64,000 nt of DNA. It comes from UBA4416 sp964543545 (lineage in GTDB: Bacteria; Bacteroidota; Bacteroidia; B-17B0; Aurantibacillaceae). Within the stretch, counting starts at the first letter, position 1; every line of letters starts with the position of its first letter. The notes under the pieces are model-generated. The model saw only the letters and a list, made by a program, of their open reading frames with translations, was not told where the DNA came from and did no database searches. The stretch covers positions 868,001 to 932,000 of the forward strand of contig CAZIYT010000002.1 of the NCBI GenBank assembly GCA_964543545.1, written 5' to 3'. Shown here piece after piece: positions 7,098 to 16,411 of this stretch. Position numbers and translations under genes: made by a program.

Positions 7098-9392
7098 TTG
7101 AATCCCCCAAAACATATATTACTGGTCTCTTACGTTTTCCCACCTTACTACGGCATAGGTGGCAGGCGCTGGGCCAGGCACGCTTCCGAATTAACCAAAA
7201 TGGGCTATACGGTGCACGTTATCTGCGCCAAAAATCCCTTTGAGGAAAAATCCCTCTGGTGGAACCTTGTCAAGGACAATCCTAATATCCGGATCCATGA
7301 GCTGGCCCGGATGTACCCTAAAGTGCTGGTGAAATTTGAGCACCACCTTTTTCAAAAGATCCTCTACAAATTCTGGGTGACGCTCTTGCCTTTTTTGACG
7401 AAGGGCTCCTCACTTGACCGGACTATTTTCTGGAAATCGATCATGCTCAGAAAAGCAAAAAAACTGATCATTAAGCACCAGATTAACCACGTGATCTGTT
7501 CCGGCGGGCCTTTCGGGGTGATGTACCAGGTAACGGAGCTAAGGAAATGGTTCAATAATTTATTTATTTTAAATGACCTGAGAGATCCCTGGACCTGGGG
7601 GCCTAACTGGGGCTTCCCGAATTTAGAGCCGAAAAGGAAGGCTTACGAGCTGTCGCTCGAATCGAAAGCGATAGAAAACGCGGATCTGTTCTCGGTGCCG
7701 AGCCTGGATATGAGTATTTACCTCAAAAACAAGTATCCTCAATTCAAGGAGAAGTTTATCCATCTTCCCCATTTCTTTGATCCTGAAGAGGCTATCCCGC
7801 AGCCTAAGAGCAGCTCCGATAAGATAAGACTGGTCATGTATGGCAACATCTATCACAACATTCATGACTATGTGGTGAGGCTGGCCGAGCTCATGCATCA
7901 GCACCGCGACACTTTTACCCTGGACATCTATACCGACAAGCAACAACATAGGCAAACGTTCGTAGAGCATCGTGCGGACAACGTTCGTTTTTTTGACCAG
8001 CTGGACGCCAGGGAGCTTTTCAAAAAATTTGCGGATTATGATTACGTCCTGTTATTCAATCCATCCTACAACATCAATAATATTTCGACAAAGTTTTACG
8101 AGATCATTTCCACGAAAACACCGATTATCCTGTTTTGTGAAAAAGGCCTTGGCTCGGATTTCCTTGTGACGAACCGCTTAGGCCTGCATGCCGATCTTAC
8201 AGACATTGCAGAGCTCCTGGAAAAGCTGGCGGATCGCAGCATTAACTTTAATTATAACCGGGATTATGACATCAGCCATTTTTCGCTCCAGGCGGTTACC
8301 CGCTCGGTTTCCGACATCCTGCTGAAGGCAAGACCGTTTGTGATGCCTCATCAGCAGGAGAAGCCGCAGAAGGATATCCTGATTACCTTTGACTATGAGC
8401 TTTTCCTGGGTGCAAGAAGCGGAACAGTGGATAACTGCATGATCACGCCAACTGCCAAGCTCATCGGGCTTTTGGAGAAACAACGCATCACCAAGGCTTT
8501 ATTTTTTGTCGATACGATTTACCTCATGCGTTTGGCCGAACGCCCCGAAAAGGAAGCGCAGGAGGATTATGCAAAGATCCGGACGCAATTATGCCTCCTG
8601 CTGAAAAAAGGTCATCTCATCTTTCCTCATATTCATCCGCACTGGCTGGATGCCAACTACGACAGCAGCACCAATCAATGGGAATTGCAGAATATTGACA
8701 AATACAGGTTTCACCATATTGACGAAAAAACCCGGGATGAGCTGTTTGAGTTTTCGATGGCATTCGTTCAGGGAATCCAGGAGCAGGCAAAGGTATTTTA
8801 CAGCATTGACGGATACCGCGCCGGTGGCTGGTGCTTGCAGCCCTTCTCCGATTTTTTACCTTTCTTTGAAAAGCATGGCATCCGCTATGATTTTTCCGTG
8901 CTGAAGAATTTTAAGAATTTTTCTCCCGATGTGTTTTACAATTACACCAAAGTGCCCCGCAAAGCCATCTACAGGTTCCATGAATCTGTGGAAACGGAAG
9001 AGGAGAACGGCCCGTTTAAGGAGTACAGCATTTCCTATATCGAGATCAGGCATAAGCTACTCCACAGGCTGTATTCCAAATACCTTTCTGTGTTAGGTGT
9101 CAGGAACCTGGGGGATGGCATTTCCGTCAAGAAAACGGAAGAGCAGATCATGAAAGACATAGAGGAAGGGCTAACGAATAATACGACGGGAAATATAGAA
9201 ATGGTCTCTGTCGAGCTCCTGAAACTTTCAAAAATGAATGCTTATAAACAGCTCATTCATTACAATACCTACACGCATTTTATTTCGCATCCCAAAATGC
9301 TAAGCCCTCATAACCTGAAATCTTTCGATAAGCTACTGACCCATATACAGAAAAGATATAGAGTACAAACCGATTATGAGCTGATGAATTGA
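7098..9392 (+). CDS. fusion: GT4 glycosyltransferase and polysaccharide-deacetylase-like domain
   Basis: First gene of the polysaccharide cluster, 764 residues. Residues 1 to about 415 form a GT-B glycosyltransferase (start motif SYVFPPYYGIGGRRW, residues 11-25; a second nucleotide-binding half follows). Residues about 425-640 resemble NodB-type deacetylases: ITFDYE (about 428) in place of the usual TFDDG, FPHIHPHW (about 511) as the metal-binding His cluster, and YRAGGW (about 573). The Asp-to-Tyr change in the first motif may alter catalysis. There is no ATG before residue 35, so the start must be TTG 7098-7100. The tgATG overlap with the next gene indicates coupling. Likely transfers a sugar and trims an N-acetyl group; the substrate is unknown. 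Confidence 0.8.
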   Translation: MNPPKHILLVSYVFPPYYGIGGRRWARHASELTKMGYTVHVICAKNPFEEKSLWWNLVKDNPNIRIHELARMYPKVLVKFEHHLFQKILYKFWVTLLPFLTKGSSLDRTIFWKSIMLRKAKKLIIKHQINHVICSGGPFGVMYQVTELRKWFNNLFILNDLRDPWTWGPNWGFPNLEPKRKAYELSLESKAIENADLFSVPSLDMSIYLKNKYPQFKEKFIHLPHFFDPEEAIPQPKSSSDKIRLVMYGNIYHNIHDYVVRLAELMHQHRDTFTLDIYTDKQQHRQTFVEHRADNVRFFDQLDARELFKKFADYDYVLLFNPSYNINNISTKFYEIISTKTPIILFCEKGLGSDFLVTNRLGLHADLTDIAELLEKLADRSINFNYNRDYDISHFSLQAVTRSVSDILLKARPFVMPHQQEKPQKDILITFDYELFLGARSGTVDNCMITPTAKLIGLLEKQRITKALFFVDTIYLMRLAERPEKEAQEDYAKIRTQLCLLLKKGHLIFPHIHPHWLDANYDSSTNQWELQNIDKYRFHHIDEKTRDELFEFSMAFVQGIQEQAKVFYSIDGYRAGGWCLQPFSDFLPFFEKHGIRYDFSVLKNFKNFSPDVFYNYTKVPRKAIYRFHESVETEEENGPFKEYSISYIEIRHKLLHRLYSKYLSVLGVRNLGDGISVKKTEEQIMKDIEEGLTNNTTGNIEMVSVELLKLSKMNAYKQLIHYNTYTHFISHPKMLSPHNLKSFDKLLTHIQKRYRVQTDYELMN

Positions 9393-10645
9393 TGCCAAAG
9401 CTGTCGATACTCCTGATCTGCTATTCTTATCCTCCTTATCCTGGCACAGGGGGGAGAAGATGGGCCAAACTCTCCAAATACCTTGCCCGGGAAGGCCACG
9501 CCCTGCAGGTGATCAATGCAGCCGGCACACAGGCTCCATCGGTATGGCTGGAAGATACGAAGCATCCAAACATTCAGATTCACAGCATTCAGAACAAGGA
9601 GACGTTAACGCCAAAGGACTTCTTTTCCAAAGTGGTCAATAAAGTGCTGTTCTCCCTGTCGAAGATTAAAACCAAAGGCAACTATGCCGATCAATCCTTA
9701 TGGTGGAATGATAAAGCGCTGGCTTGCGCCCGGAAGATCCTCGACGCCGGCCCCATTGATTACCTGATCGTCAGCTGCCCTCCTTATCACCCGATGTTTG
9801 AGTTCTCCTCTTTAAAGAAAGATTACCCGGGAATAAAGCTGGTGCTGGACTACCGCGACATCTGGATCATCCGTCAAAAAGACAAAGGATTTTTTTCGCA
9901 TCTTGATGACAAGCGCTTTGAAGAAGAAAAACAAAAAGAAAGACGTGCGCTCGCCTCTGCCGATTATATCTTTACGGTAGCTGAAGACATATCGGAGTCC
10001 ATCAGGGAATATGCCGGCCACAAACCGGTTCATACCCTGACCAATGGCTACGACGAAGAGGATTTTTCGGATGATCATAGCCTGCAAAGCATTTACACCA
10101 AACCCGGGAAAATAAACATGGTGTTTGCGGGTTCCCTGGTTGTGGATTCGAATCCCTATGCCATTCCCTTCTTTCAGGCGATTGCGCTCCTCAAAAAAGA
10201 ACGCCCGGAATTATATGCCAGGCTTCATCTTTGCATCTTCGGCAGCGTGAATCCAGCCATAGAGAAGCTCATGGCGGAATCTGCTCTTGACTGCGTGGTA
10301 TTCTATAAGCCCGTCAGCTCAAAACACATAGGGCATCTCTACAAGCAGTTCGATTATTTACTGTTATTCCTGATTCCTTATTACACCTATGCGTTTATTT
10401 CAAAATTCTTTGATTACCTGCCTGTCCGGAAACCGATTCTCTCGGTAAGTGAGAAAGGCCGCTTCTCCGAATTCCTTGAAGAGAACCGCTTAGGGAGGAA
10501 CATGGAGATTGGCTCCATCGCCGAGAACCTGGTGACATTGCTGGAAGCCAAGCAGCACCCGGAAATTAATAATACCTTTAACATCTCAGCATTCAGTTAC
10601 CGTGAACTTGCCAAAAAATTCGTAACAACGCTTCAGGAGGGCTGA
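9392..10645 (+). CDS. GT4 family glycosyltransferase
   Basis: Cytoplasmic GT-B glycosyltransferase of 417 residues. The opening ICYSYPPYPGTGGRRWAKL is clearly paralogous to the start of the upstream fusion protein, suggesting duplication within the cluster. The C-terminal half has FISKFFDYLPVRKPILSVS (about residues 330-348), the donor-binding area in this family. ATG 9392-9394 overlaps the upstream TGA; a TTG one codon earlier is possible but less likely. It builds one linkage of the surface polysaccharide; donor and acceptor cannot be read from the sequence. Confidence 0.85.
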   Translation: MPKLSILLICYSYPPYPGTGGRRWAKLSKYLAREGHALQVINAAGTQAPSVWLEDTKHPNIQIHSIQNKETLTPKDFFSKVVNKVLFSLSKIKTKGNYADQSLWWNDKALACARKILDAGPIDYLIVSCPPYHPMFEFSSLKKDYPGIKLVLDYRDIWIIRQKDKGFFSHLDDKRFEEEKQKERRALASADYIFTVAEDISESIREYAGHKPVHTLTNGYDEEDFSDDHSLQSIYTKPGKINMVFAGSLVVDSNPYAIPFFQAIALLKKERPELYARLHLCIFGSVNPAIEKLMAESALDCVVFYKPVSSKHIGHLYKQFDYLLLFLIPYYTYAFISKFFDYLPVRKPILSVSEKGRFSEFLEENRLGRNMEIGSIAENLVTLLEAKQHPEINNTFNISAFSYRELAKKFVTTLQEG

Positions 10646-10678
10646 AAGGCCAGGGATCACTATTGAGACACATATCGC

Positions 10679-11467
10679 TTGAAACATTTAAAATATATTG
10701 TAAAACGGATCCTGTATTTTCTGACGAATAATGTTGTGGTCAATAACATCCTCATTGCTTTGGGCAAGGACCGGTACGTCAGCCAAAGAGGAAATCCTTA
10801 CACCACCTACGTTCCGGCGGGCGGCAAGTCTGTCCAGGAAAATGCCGGCTACTCCAACCGGGAAGAGATTAACCAGGTACTGGCCAAATCAAAGAAGGAT
10901 CTGCTGCTGACAGCGCAAACACAGCTTAAAGCACAGGCTAAGATCCTGGATATTGGCTGCGGGCCGGGCATGTACCTAAGCTTATTCAAAGACGGGCCTT
11001 ATGAGTTACATGCCACGGATATCAACGCTGGGATGCTCGCACTCGCCAAAAAAGAAGTGCCGCATGCTACTTTTTACGAAGGAGATATCCATGACATTGC
11101 CATCAACGAAACGTTCGACCTGATCTACTGCATCGGCGTCCTGATCTATATTCCTCCTTCCAGGCTCCGGGCCTTCATCGAAAAAACAGTATCACTGTTG
11201 AATGACGAAGGCATTCTATACCTGAATTTCCCGCATGCTATTTCGGTTTGGGATAGCTGGTACAAAGACATTACCTATGTGCAATACAGTCCTTCGCAGC
11301 TCAGGAAAATACTGGCGCCTTATGTGGAGATCCTGGCCGACCACCATGCCTTTGATAACCGCCGGATCGACCGTTATGATAAAACGCCTTATAAAAGCCT
11401 GAACCCCGACACGCACAGAACTTATAAAAATTCGTACCTTTTGGTCGCGAAAAAGAAAAAACCATGA
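10679..11467 (+). CDS. SAM-dependent methyltransferase (class I), first of a tandem pair
   Basis: 262-residue Rossmann-fold methyltransferase with the SAM-binding motif ILDIGCGPGMYLSLF (about residues 90-104), then an acidic strand end (ATDINAGMLA) and the motif IYCIGVLIYIPPSRL. Its N-terminus (VVVNNILIALGKDRY) and ENAGYSNREEINQVL match the next gene closely, so the two are tandem paralogues. No ATG is available near the frame start; TTG 10679-10681 is the best start. It probably methylates a sugar or lipid-linked intermediate of the polysaccharide, inferred from context. Confidence 0.82.
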   Translation: MKHLKYIVKRILYFLTNNVVVNNILIALGKDRYVSQRGNPYTTYVPAGGKSVQENAGYSNREEINQVLAKSKKDLLLTAQTQLKAQAKILDIGCGPGMYLSLFKDGPYELHATDINAGMLALAKKEVPHATFYEGDIHDIAINETFDLIYCIGVLIYIPPSRLRAFIEKTVSLLNDEGILYLNFPHAISVWDSWYKDITYVQYSPSQLRKILAPYVEILADHHAFDNRRIDRYDKTPYKSLNPDTHRTYKNSYLLVAKKKKP

Positions 11468-12207
11468 GTGTATATAATTTACTGTCTAACAACCGTTTCG
11501 TTAATAATATACTGATCGCAACGGGCTACGATGCCAGGCTGCAGATGGCTGCTAAACAATGGAAATTATTCAGCTATAATAAAACAAAGACGATCCAGGA
11601 GAATGCCGGCTTTTCGCATACCAAAGAAGTGGAGGAAGCCCTGGCTATCGTTAAGCAAAAACTAACAGACACACTAAAAGCATACGTTCCTGCAAAGGGG
11701 CGCCTGCTCGATTTTGGCTGCGGACCGGGCATTTACATGAAGATGCTGAACGAGGACTACGAGGTGGAAGGCATTGATGTGAGTGAGGCGATGATTGCTT
11801 CTGCAAAGGAACAACTTCCGGGAAATACATTTTACCATGGCAATTTCCTGCTCACCGGCTTTCCTAAAAGCTATGGAGCTATTTATTCCATCAGTGTCCT
11901 GGAGTATGTGCCGGTAAGCAAAATCGACGAGTTCTTCCGGAAATGCGCGTCGCTGCTGGATGATAAAGGTATCCTCTTTATCCAGTACCCGCACGCGCTT
12001 AGCAAAGCGGACCTGTATTACCCCGACAGGAACTACATTACCTATTCGCCGGAGCTGATCTCGAGGGTGGCCTCGCCCTACTTCGAGATCCTGGAAAACA
12101 AGCAAAGCTACGATGGCCGCGACACCTGCGGCTACGACCAAAAGCCCTACCCTACTACTTCTAAAGTGTTTACCAACGGATACCTGCTGATAGCCCGGAA
12201 AAAGTAG
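11464..12207 (+). CDS. SAM-dependent methyltransferase (class I), second of a tandem pair
   Basis: 247-residue class I methyltransferase with LLDFGCGPGIYMKML (about residues 80-94) and GIDVSEAMIA as the SAM-binding strand. It shares N-terminal VNNILIATGYDAR and ENAGFSHTKEVEEAL with the preceding protein, so the pair arose by duplication and then diverged. ATGA overlap with the upstream stop and direct abutment with the downstream ATG show tight operon coupling. The two copies may methylate different positions of the same glycan; this is inference. Confidence 0.83.
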   Translation: MSVYNLLSNNRFVNNILIATGYDARLQMAAKQWKLFSYNKTKTIQENAGFSHTKEVEEALAIVKQKLTDTLKAYVPAKGRLLDFGCGPGIYMKMLNEDYEVEGIDVSEAMIASAKEQLPGNTFYHGNFLLTGFPKSYGAIYSISVLEYVPVSKIDEFFRKCASLLDDKGILFIQYPHALSKADLYYPDRNYITYSPELISRVASPYFEILENKQSYDGRDTCGYDQKPYPTTSKVFTNGYLLIARKK

Positions 12208-13212
12208 ATGCAGCTGCTGAATTATACGGAACATGCTGCTTCCCTGGATCTGATTAACAGGGATTTTCCTTTCTCCTTTCAGAAAAGCTATGCGGCTTTC
12301 ATAGAAAGGACGGGCGCTTCCTTGTTTATCCTGAAAAAGGATGCCATGCTGGCACCGGTGGTTCTGAAAAAAAGCAAGTTCCTGCGCCTTCTTCAATTTC
12401 ATTTTAAGCCATTGGGAGCTGGCGCGCAAGAGCTCAGCGGGCAGGAAGAACAAAACTTCCTGGAAGAGGCAGTCGCTTATATCGGCACACACCAACTGGC
12501 ACACCGCATTGTGCAGCCTGCTAATTTTGCGCTGTTTTCAGAAGTTCCAAAAAGCAGCAGCTTCGCGCCTTACGGCTCTTATGTGATCAACCTGAAAGAG
12601 CTGGATGAGGAAGCCTTACTGGCCGGCATGCAGGCCCGCTACAGAACGGCCGTGAGAGCCGCTCAAAAGCTGAATCCCGAAATCAGGATGGGAAAAGAGG
12701 AGCTGAAGGCCTTTTGGGACTTACATCAAGCTACCATGGACCGCACCCGCATGTATGCGGAACCTTATAACGAGCTCAAAGACCTGTCTGATACGTCGGA
12801 CCGCACCGTACTTATTGCCAACTGCTATATCAACGGCGAGCTGCAGGGCGGCGTGTGTATTGCCTGGTCGGGCTACGGCGCCTATTACCTGCACGGCGCC
12901 TCAGGCAATTCGCCTTTATCGGATGGGGCCATCAAGTACCTGCATTACCGGTGCATGTGCTATCTTAAACAGCAGGGCGCAGAGCGTTATGACTTCGTAG
13001 GGGCGCGCCTGTCGGATGTTTCGGGCACCAAGCTCGAGGGCATTCAGAATTTTAAAAAACGTTTCGGCAGCGAACTTAAAACGGGATATTTATGGAAAAA
13101 AGATATTTCCCCGTTTGTTTGTGCGGCTTATGATAGTTTATTACTTTTAAAACTGACTTTGAAAGGGGCAAAACCTCCCAAAGATATTATTGACCAGGAA
13201 AGGAACAAATAA
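12208..13212 (+). CDS. FemAB-like acyltransferase (GNAT fold)
   Basis: 334-residue protein of the FemAB/Fem-ligase-like superfamily, which transfers amino acids from aminoacyl-tRNA or other acyl groups to amino groups on cell-wall or glycan precursors. The second domain is recognisable: RYRTAVRAAQKL (about residues 145-156), then the family core GGVCIAWSGYGAYYLHGAS (about residues 215-233), GAIKYLHYRCM and the closing GTKLEGIQNFKKRFG (about residues 271-285). In polysaccharide clusters such proteins are thought to acylate amino sugars, which would fit the 2-epimerase next door and the deacetylase domain in the cluster. The acyl donor is unknown. Start ATG abuts the upstream stop. Confidence 0.82.
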   Translation: MQLLNYTEHAASLDLINRDFPFSFQKSYAAFIERTGASLFILKKDAMLAPVVLKKSKFLRLLQFHFKPLGAGAQELSGQEEQNFLEEAVAYIGTHQLAHRIVQPANFALFSEVPKSSSFAPYGSYVINLKELDEEALLAGMQARYRTAVRAAQKLNPEIRMGKEELKAFWDLHQATMDRTRMYAEPYNELKDLSDTSDRTVLIANCYINGELQGGVCIAWSGYGAYYLHGASGNSPLSDGAIKYLHYRCMCYLKQQGAERYDFVGARLSDVSGTKLEGIQNFKKRFGSELKTGYLWKKDISPFVCAAYDSLLLLKLTLKGAKPPKDIIDQERNK

Positions 13213-13215
13213 CGT

Positions 13216-14322
13216 ATGAACAGGAAGAAGATATTGGTCGTGATTGGCACAAGGCCTAATTTTATTAAGGTCACGCAGTTCAAACGGGTGGCTGCTACTT
13301 ACCCGGGCCTGGAGCTGAAGATCGTACACACCGGGCAACACTTCGATGAAAAAATGGCCGATGTGTTTTTCACTCAGTTTGGCCTTGTTCCCGATTATTT
13401 CCTGAACATTTCTACCGGCGCCTCGGCCAATACACAGATTGCCGAGATCATGATCAGGCTCGAACAGCTCATCGTGTCTGAATTCAGGCCCGACCTGGTG
13501 ATGGTGGTGGGCGATGTGAACTCGACCATGGCTGCTGCCGTAACCGCCAATAAGCTAAACATCCGGATTGCCCACGTGGAGAGTGGCCTGCGAAGCTACG
13601 ATAAGAGCATGCCGGAAGAACACAACCGCATTATTACCGACAGTATTACCGACCATTTCCTGGTAACAGAGCAAAGCGGATGGGATAATTTATTGAAGGA
13701 AGGCGTAGATGAAAAGAAACTCTTCTTTTCCGGAAATACCATGATCGATACGATGGTGGCTTTCCGTGAGCAGATCGAAGGTTCCGCCATCTTAAACGAG
13801 CTGAGCCTGGAAGCCGGCAAATATGTGCTGATGACCATGCACCGCCCGGCATCCGTGGATAGCAAGGAAGGCTTGTCAAAGCTGCTCGACCTCATCACTT
13901 ACATTTCGGGCAATTATAAAATTGTGTTCCCGGTTCATCCGCGAACGCTCAAAAATATGGAAAGCTTCGGGCTGAAGGAAGAATTCAGCAAGGTAAAATC
14001 CCTCCTCTTTACAGAGCCTCTGGATTATTTCGCTTTTCAGAAACTCACCAAATACAGCCGCTTTATCCTTACCGATAGTGGCGGAATCCAGGAAGAAAGT
14101 ACCTTCCTGAAAATTCCCTGCCTCACCCTGCGCGATAATACGGAACGGCCGATTACATGCAGCGTGGGCACCAACACCCTTGTGCCATTCGACCTGGAGG
14201 TGATCAAATCCTACCTCGCCCAAATAGAGAACGGAAGCTACAAGCAGGGAGAGATTCCGAAGCTCTGGGATGGTAAAGCCAGTGAGCGTATTTTCAAACA
14301 TCTGTCGGAGGTATTGGCATGA
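13216..14322 (+). CDS. wecB: UDP-N-acetylglucosamine 2-epimerase (non-hydrolysing)
   Basis: Interconverts UDP-GlcNAc and UDP-ManNAc, feeding N-acetylmannosamine-type residues into the polysaccharide. The 368-residue protein has all the family marks: VVIGTRPNFIKV (residues 8-19), GDVNSTMAAAV (about 98), HVESGLRS (about 118), PEEHNRIITD (about 132), HRPASVD (the HRPxNVD variant of the nucleotide-binding loop, about 214) and TDSGGIQEES (about 288). Its last codons overlap the next gene by four bases (ATGA). No UDP-ManNAc dehydrogenase follows, so the sugar is probably used directly or oxidised by an enzyme encoded elsewhere. Confidence 0.95.
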   Translation: MNRKKILVVIGTRPNFIKVTQFKRVAATYPGLELKIVHTGQHFDEKMADVFFTQFGLVPDYFLNISTGASANTQIAEIMIRLEQLIVSEFRPDLVMVVGDVNSTMAAAVTANKLNIRIAHVESGLRSYDKSMPEEHNRIITDSITDHFLVTEQSGWDNLLKEGVDEKKLFFSGNTMIDTMVAFREQIEGSAILNELSLEAGKYVLMTMHRPASVDSKEGLSKLLDLITYISGNYKIVFPVHPRTLKNMESFGLKEEFSKVKSLLFTEPLDYFAFQKLTKYSRFILTDSGGIQEESTFLKIPCLTLRDNTERPITCSVGTNTLVPFDLEVIKSYLAQIENGSYKQGEIPKLWDGKASERIFKHLSEVLA

Positions 14323-15431
14323 TCTATCTCACCTACAACGATCCTCCCTCGGGCATCTACCATTCGCAGGTGATTGATGTGGTGAACTACATGGATCACC
14401 TGGCACCCAAAAAAGTAAAGCTGATTGCACTGATCTCCTTACGGAAATTTTTCGCCAACAAACAAAAGATCACGGCAAGGTGCCGACATGCCGTTGTATT
14501 GCCAATGGTTCCGAAGGCGGCATACTGGCATCTCAATTTTTATTTGCTGGCTCTTGTGCTCTTGTTTCATAAAGACCGCACCATTATGGCCCGCGGTCCT
14601 TTTGCCACCAACCTGGCCCTCAGGCTCAGGCAATTCGGCTTTTGCCGAAAAGTGATCTTCGATGCGCGTGGCGCTTACCATGCAGAGCTCAACGAATATA
14701 ATGTGGTAAATAACGAGCGCCTGAAACAGCAAATCAAAGAGCTGGAACAAAAAGCCCTCGATAAAAGCGATTTCAGGCTGGCCGTATCCAGCGCGCTGGT
14801 AAGCTACTGGCAGGAGAACTATGGTTACAGTAAAGAAAAGCATGTAATCATCCCCTGTACGCTGAGCAACGACTTCGGTGTGTTTTTTCCAAACCCGGAG
14901 CAAATCGAAGAAAGGCGACGGAGCATGGGCTACGAAGCCGATGACATTATTTTTATTTACTCGGGCTCTTCTGCAGGCTGGCAATCCTTTGCCCTGGTGG
15001 ATGACATGATGTGCGGCTACCTGGAACATCCGAAAACAAAGCTGATCGTCTTGTCCGACCATTTCGACGCGTCCTTCAAAGTGATGCGGAAATTTAAAGA
15101 GAAAGTAAGCGTGCAGTTTGTAGAGCCTTCGAAGGTGAAGGATTTTTTGTTTGTTTCCGACTACGGGATCCTTTACCGCGAGCAAAGCATCACCAATAAG
15201 GTAGCCTCACCGGTAAAGTTTGCCGAATACCTGAACGCCGGGCTTAAGGTCATCATTTCCAAAAACCTGGGCGATTATACCGATTTTGCTGCTTTCGAAG
15301 ACCTTAATTTTGACCCGGAAACCCTAAGCCCCGTGCCTTACGCCGAAAAGCTCCGGATCCATAGCCTGAGCCTGGCCTGTTACACCAAAGAACGCTTCAA
15401 AGAACAGTACGCAGAGCTCCTGAATGTATGA
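14319..15431 (+). CDS. glycosyltransferase (GT-B fold, GT4-like)
   Basis: 370-residue glycosyltransferase-like protein coupled to wecB. Visible features are VIFDARGAYHAELNEY (about residues 113-128), found at the interdomain region of several GT4 enzymes, a Rossmann strand IIFIYSGSSAGWQ (about 209) that begins the donor-binding half, and SPVKFAEYLNAGLKVI (about 297-312), corresponding to the donor-binding E-containing loop. The stop overlaps the ATG of the acyltransferase gene. Donor and linkage are unknown. Confidence 0.8.
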   Translation: MIYLTYNDPPSGIYHSQVIDVVNYMDHLAPKKVKLIALISLRKFFANKQKITARCRHAVVLPMVPKAAYWHLNFYLLALVLLFHKDRTIMARGPFATNLALRLRQFGFCRKVIFDARGAYHAELNEYNVVNNERLKQQIKELEQKALDKSDFRLAVSSALVSYWQENYGYSKEKHVIIPCTLSNDFGVFFPNPEQIEERRRSMGYEADDIIFIYSGSSAGWQSFALVDDMMCGYLEHPKTKLIVLSDHFDASFKVMRKFKEKVSVQFVEPSKVKDFLFVSDYGILYREQSITNKVASPVKFAEYLNAGLKVIISKNLGDYTDFAAFEDLNFDPETLSPVPYAEKLRIHSLSLACYTKERFKEQYAELLNV

Positions 15432-16411
15432 GGCAAGTCAACATCATTGATAGCTTACGGTCATTCGCTGCCATCAGCGTGTGCCTTTTCCATTTTGTCT
15501 GTACCACCATAGGCCTCGAATATCCTGCCATGATGAGTGCTATCATTGCATACGGGCAAAACGGCGTCCTGGTATTTTTTGTCATCTCCGGCTTCATCAT
15601 TCCCTGGTCGATGTATTACAAAAACTACCATCTGGGTTCCATGCTCAAATTCATGGCCAAGCGCCTTATTCGCCTTGAGCCTCCTTACCTCGCCTCCATT
15701 CTGCTGATTCTCATCATCGCCTTTATCAAAACCAGGTTCCACATCGGCGTCAATTCCACCGAAGAAATCACAGCGGCCCGCATCGGCCTGCATTTCGGCT
15801 ACCTCATCAATTTTTTCCCGGGGTATAAATGGCTTAACAACGTGTACTGGACCCTCGCCATCGAGTTTCAGTATTACCTGCTCATGTCATTCCTATACCT
15901 GCTTTTTGTGCACAAATCCCTGTGGCTGCGCGTGGCGGCTTACCTGCTTTGTTTCGGGATGGCCTGGCTTGTGCCTGATGCTTCGCTGAGTCATTTTCCG
16001 GCCTATGCTCCCTTGTTCCTGTTTGGGATCTCCGTGTTTCAGTATAAAGCCAACATCGTGGGCATGCTCGAATGCGGCAGTGTTATGATCGCCTGCTTTG
16101 TCTACAATTATGCCGCCATGAGTACAGTAGCAGCCTGTTTTGGCCTGACCACGGCACTGGTGATCCTCTTCTTCTCTGAAATAAAAATTCCGGTGCTCGA
16201 CTGGCTGGGAAAAATGAGCTATTCCATGTACCTGATCCACCCGGTGATAGGCGCCGCCGTTATTAATACGTTAAGCCGTTATGCCCATACAACCGGGACG
16301 AAACTCCTGATCTTAGTTGTGGGATTAATCGTTACATTTGTGTCCTCTTACATCATGTACCTTCTGATCGAAAAACCCTCCAAAAAACTGTCTTCAAAAA
16401 TCAAACTTTAA
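15428..16411 (+). CDS. acyltransferase family 3 (OafA/YrhL type) membrane protein
   Basis: 327-residue integral-membrane acyltransferase with about ten hydrophobic segments. Family landmarks are LRSFAAISVCLFHF (residues 10-23, with the catalytic-type His), FFVISGFIIPWSM (about 58), RLEPPYLA (about 79, the RxxPP motif) and WTLAIEFQYYLL (about 141). Members O-acylate sugars of O-antigen, capsule or peptidoglycan using acyl-CoA. It is placed among glycosyltransferases with four-base overlaps on both sides, so it probably decorates the same glycan. It ends in the loose basic tail usual for the family (EKPSKKLSSKIKL). Confidence 0.9.
   Translation: MRQVNIIDSLRSFAAISVCLFHFVCTTIGLEYPAMMSAIIAYGQNGVLVFFVISGFIIPWSMYYKNYHLGSMLKFMAKRLIRLEPPYLASILLILIIAFIKTRFHIGVNSTEEITAARIGLHFGYLINFFPGYKWLNNVYWTLAIEFQYYLLMSFLYLLFVHKSLWLRVAAYLLCFGMAWLVPDASLSHFPAYAPLFLFGISVFQYKANIVGMLECGSVMIACFVYNYAAMSTVAACFGLTTALVILFFSEIKIPVLDWLGKMSYSMYLIHPVIGAAVINTLSRYAHTTGTKLLILVVGLIVTFVSSYIMYLLIEKPSKKLSSKIKL

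Noticed and set aside
14439..15185. 248-codon minus-strand frame opposite a glycosyltransferase
   Set aside because: Antisense shadow; plus-strand gene is in an operon with overlapping starts and stops.
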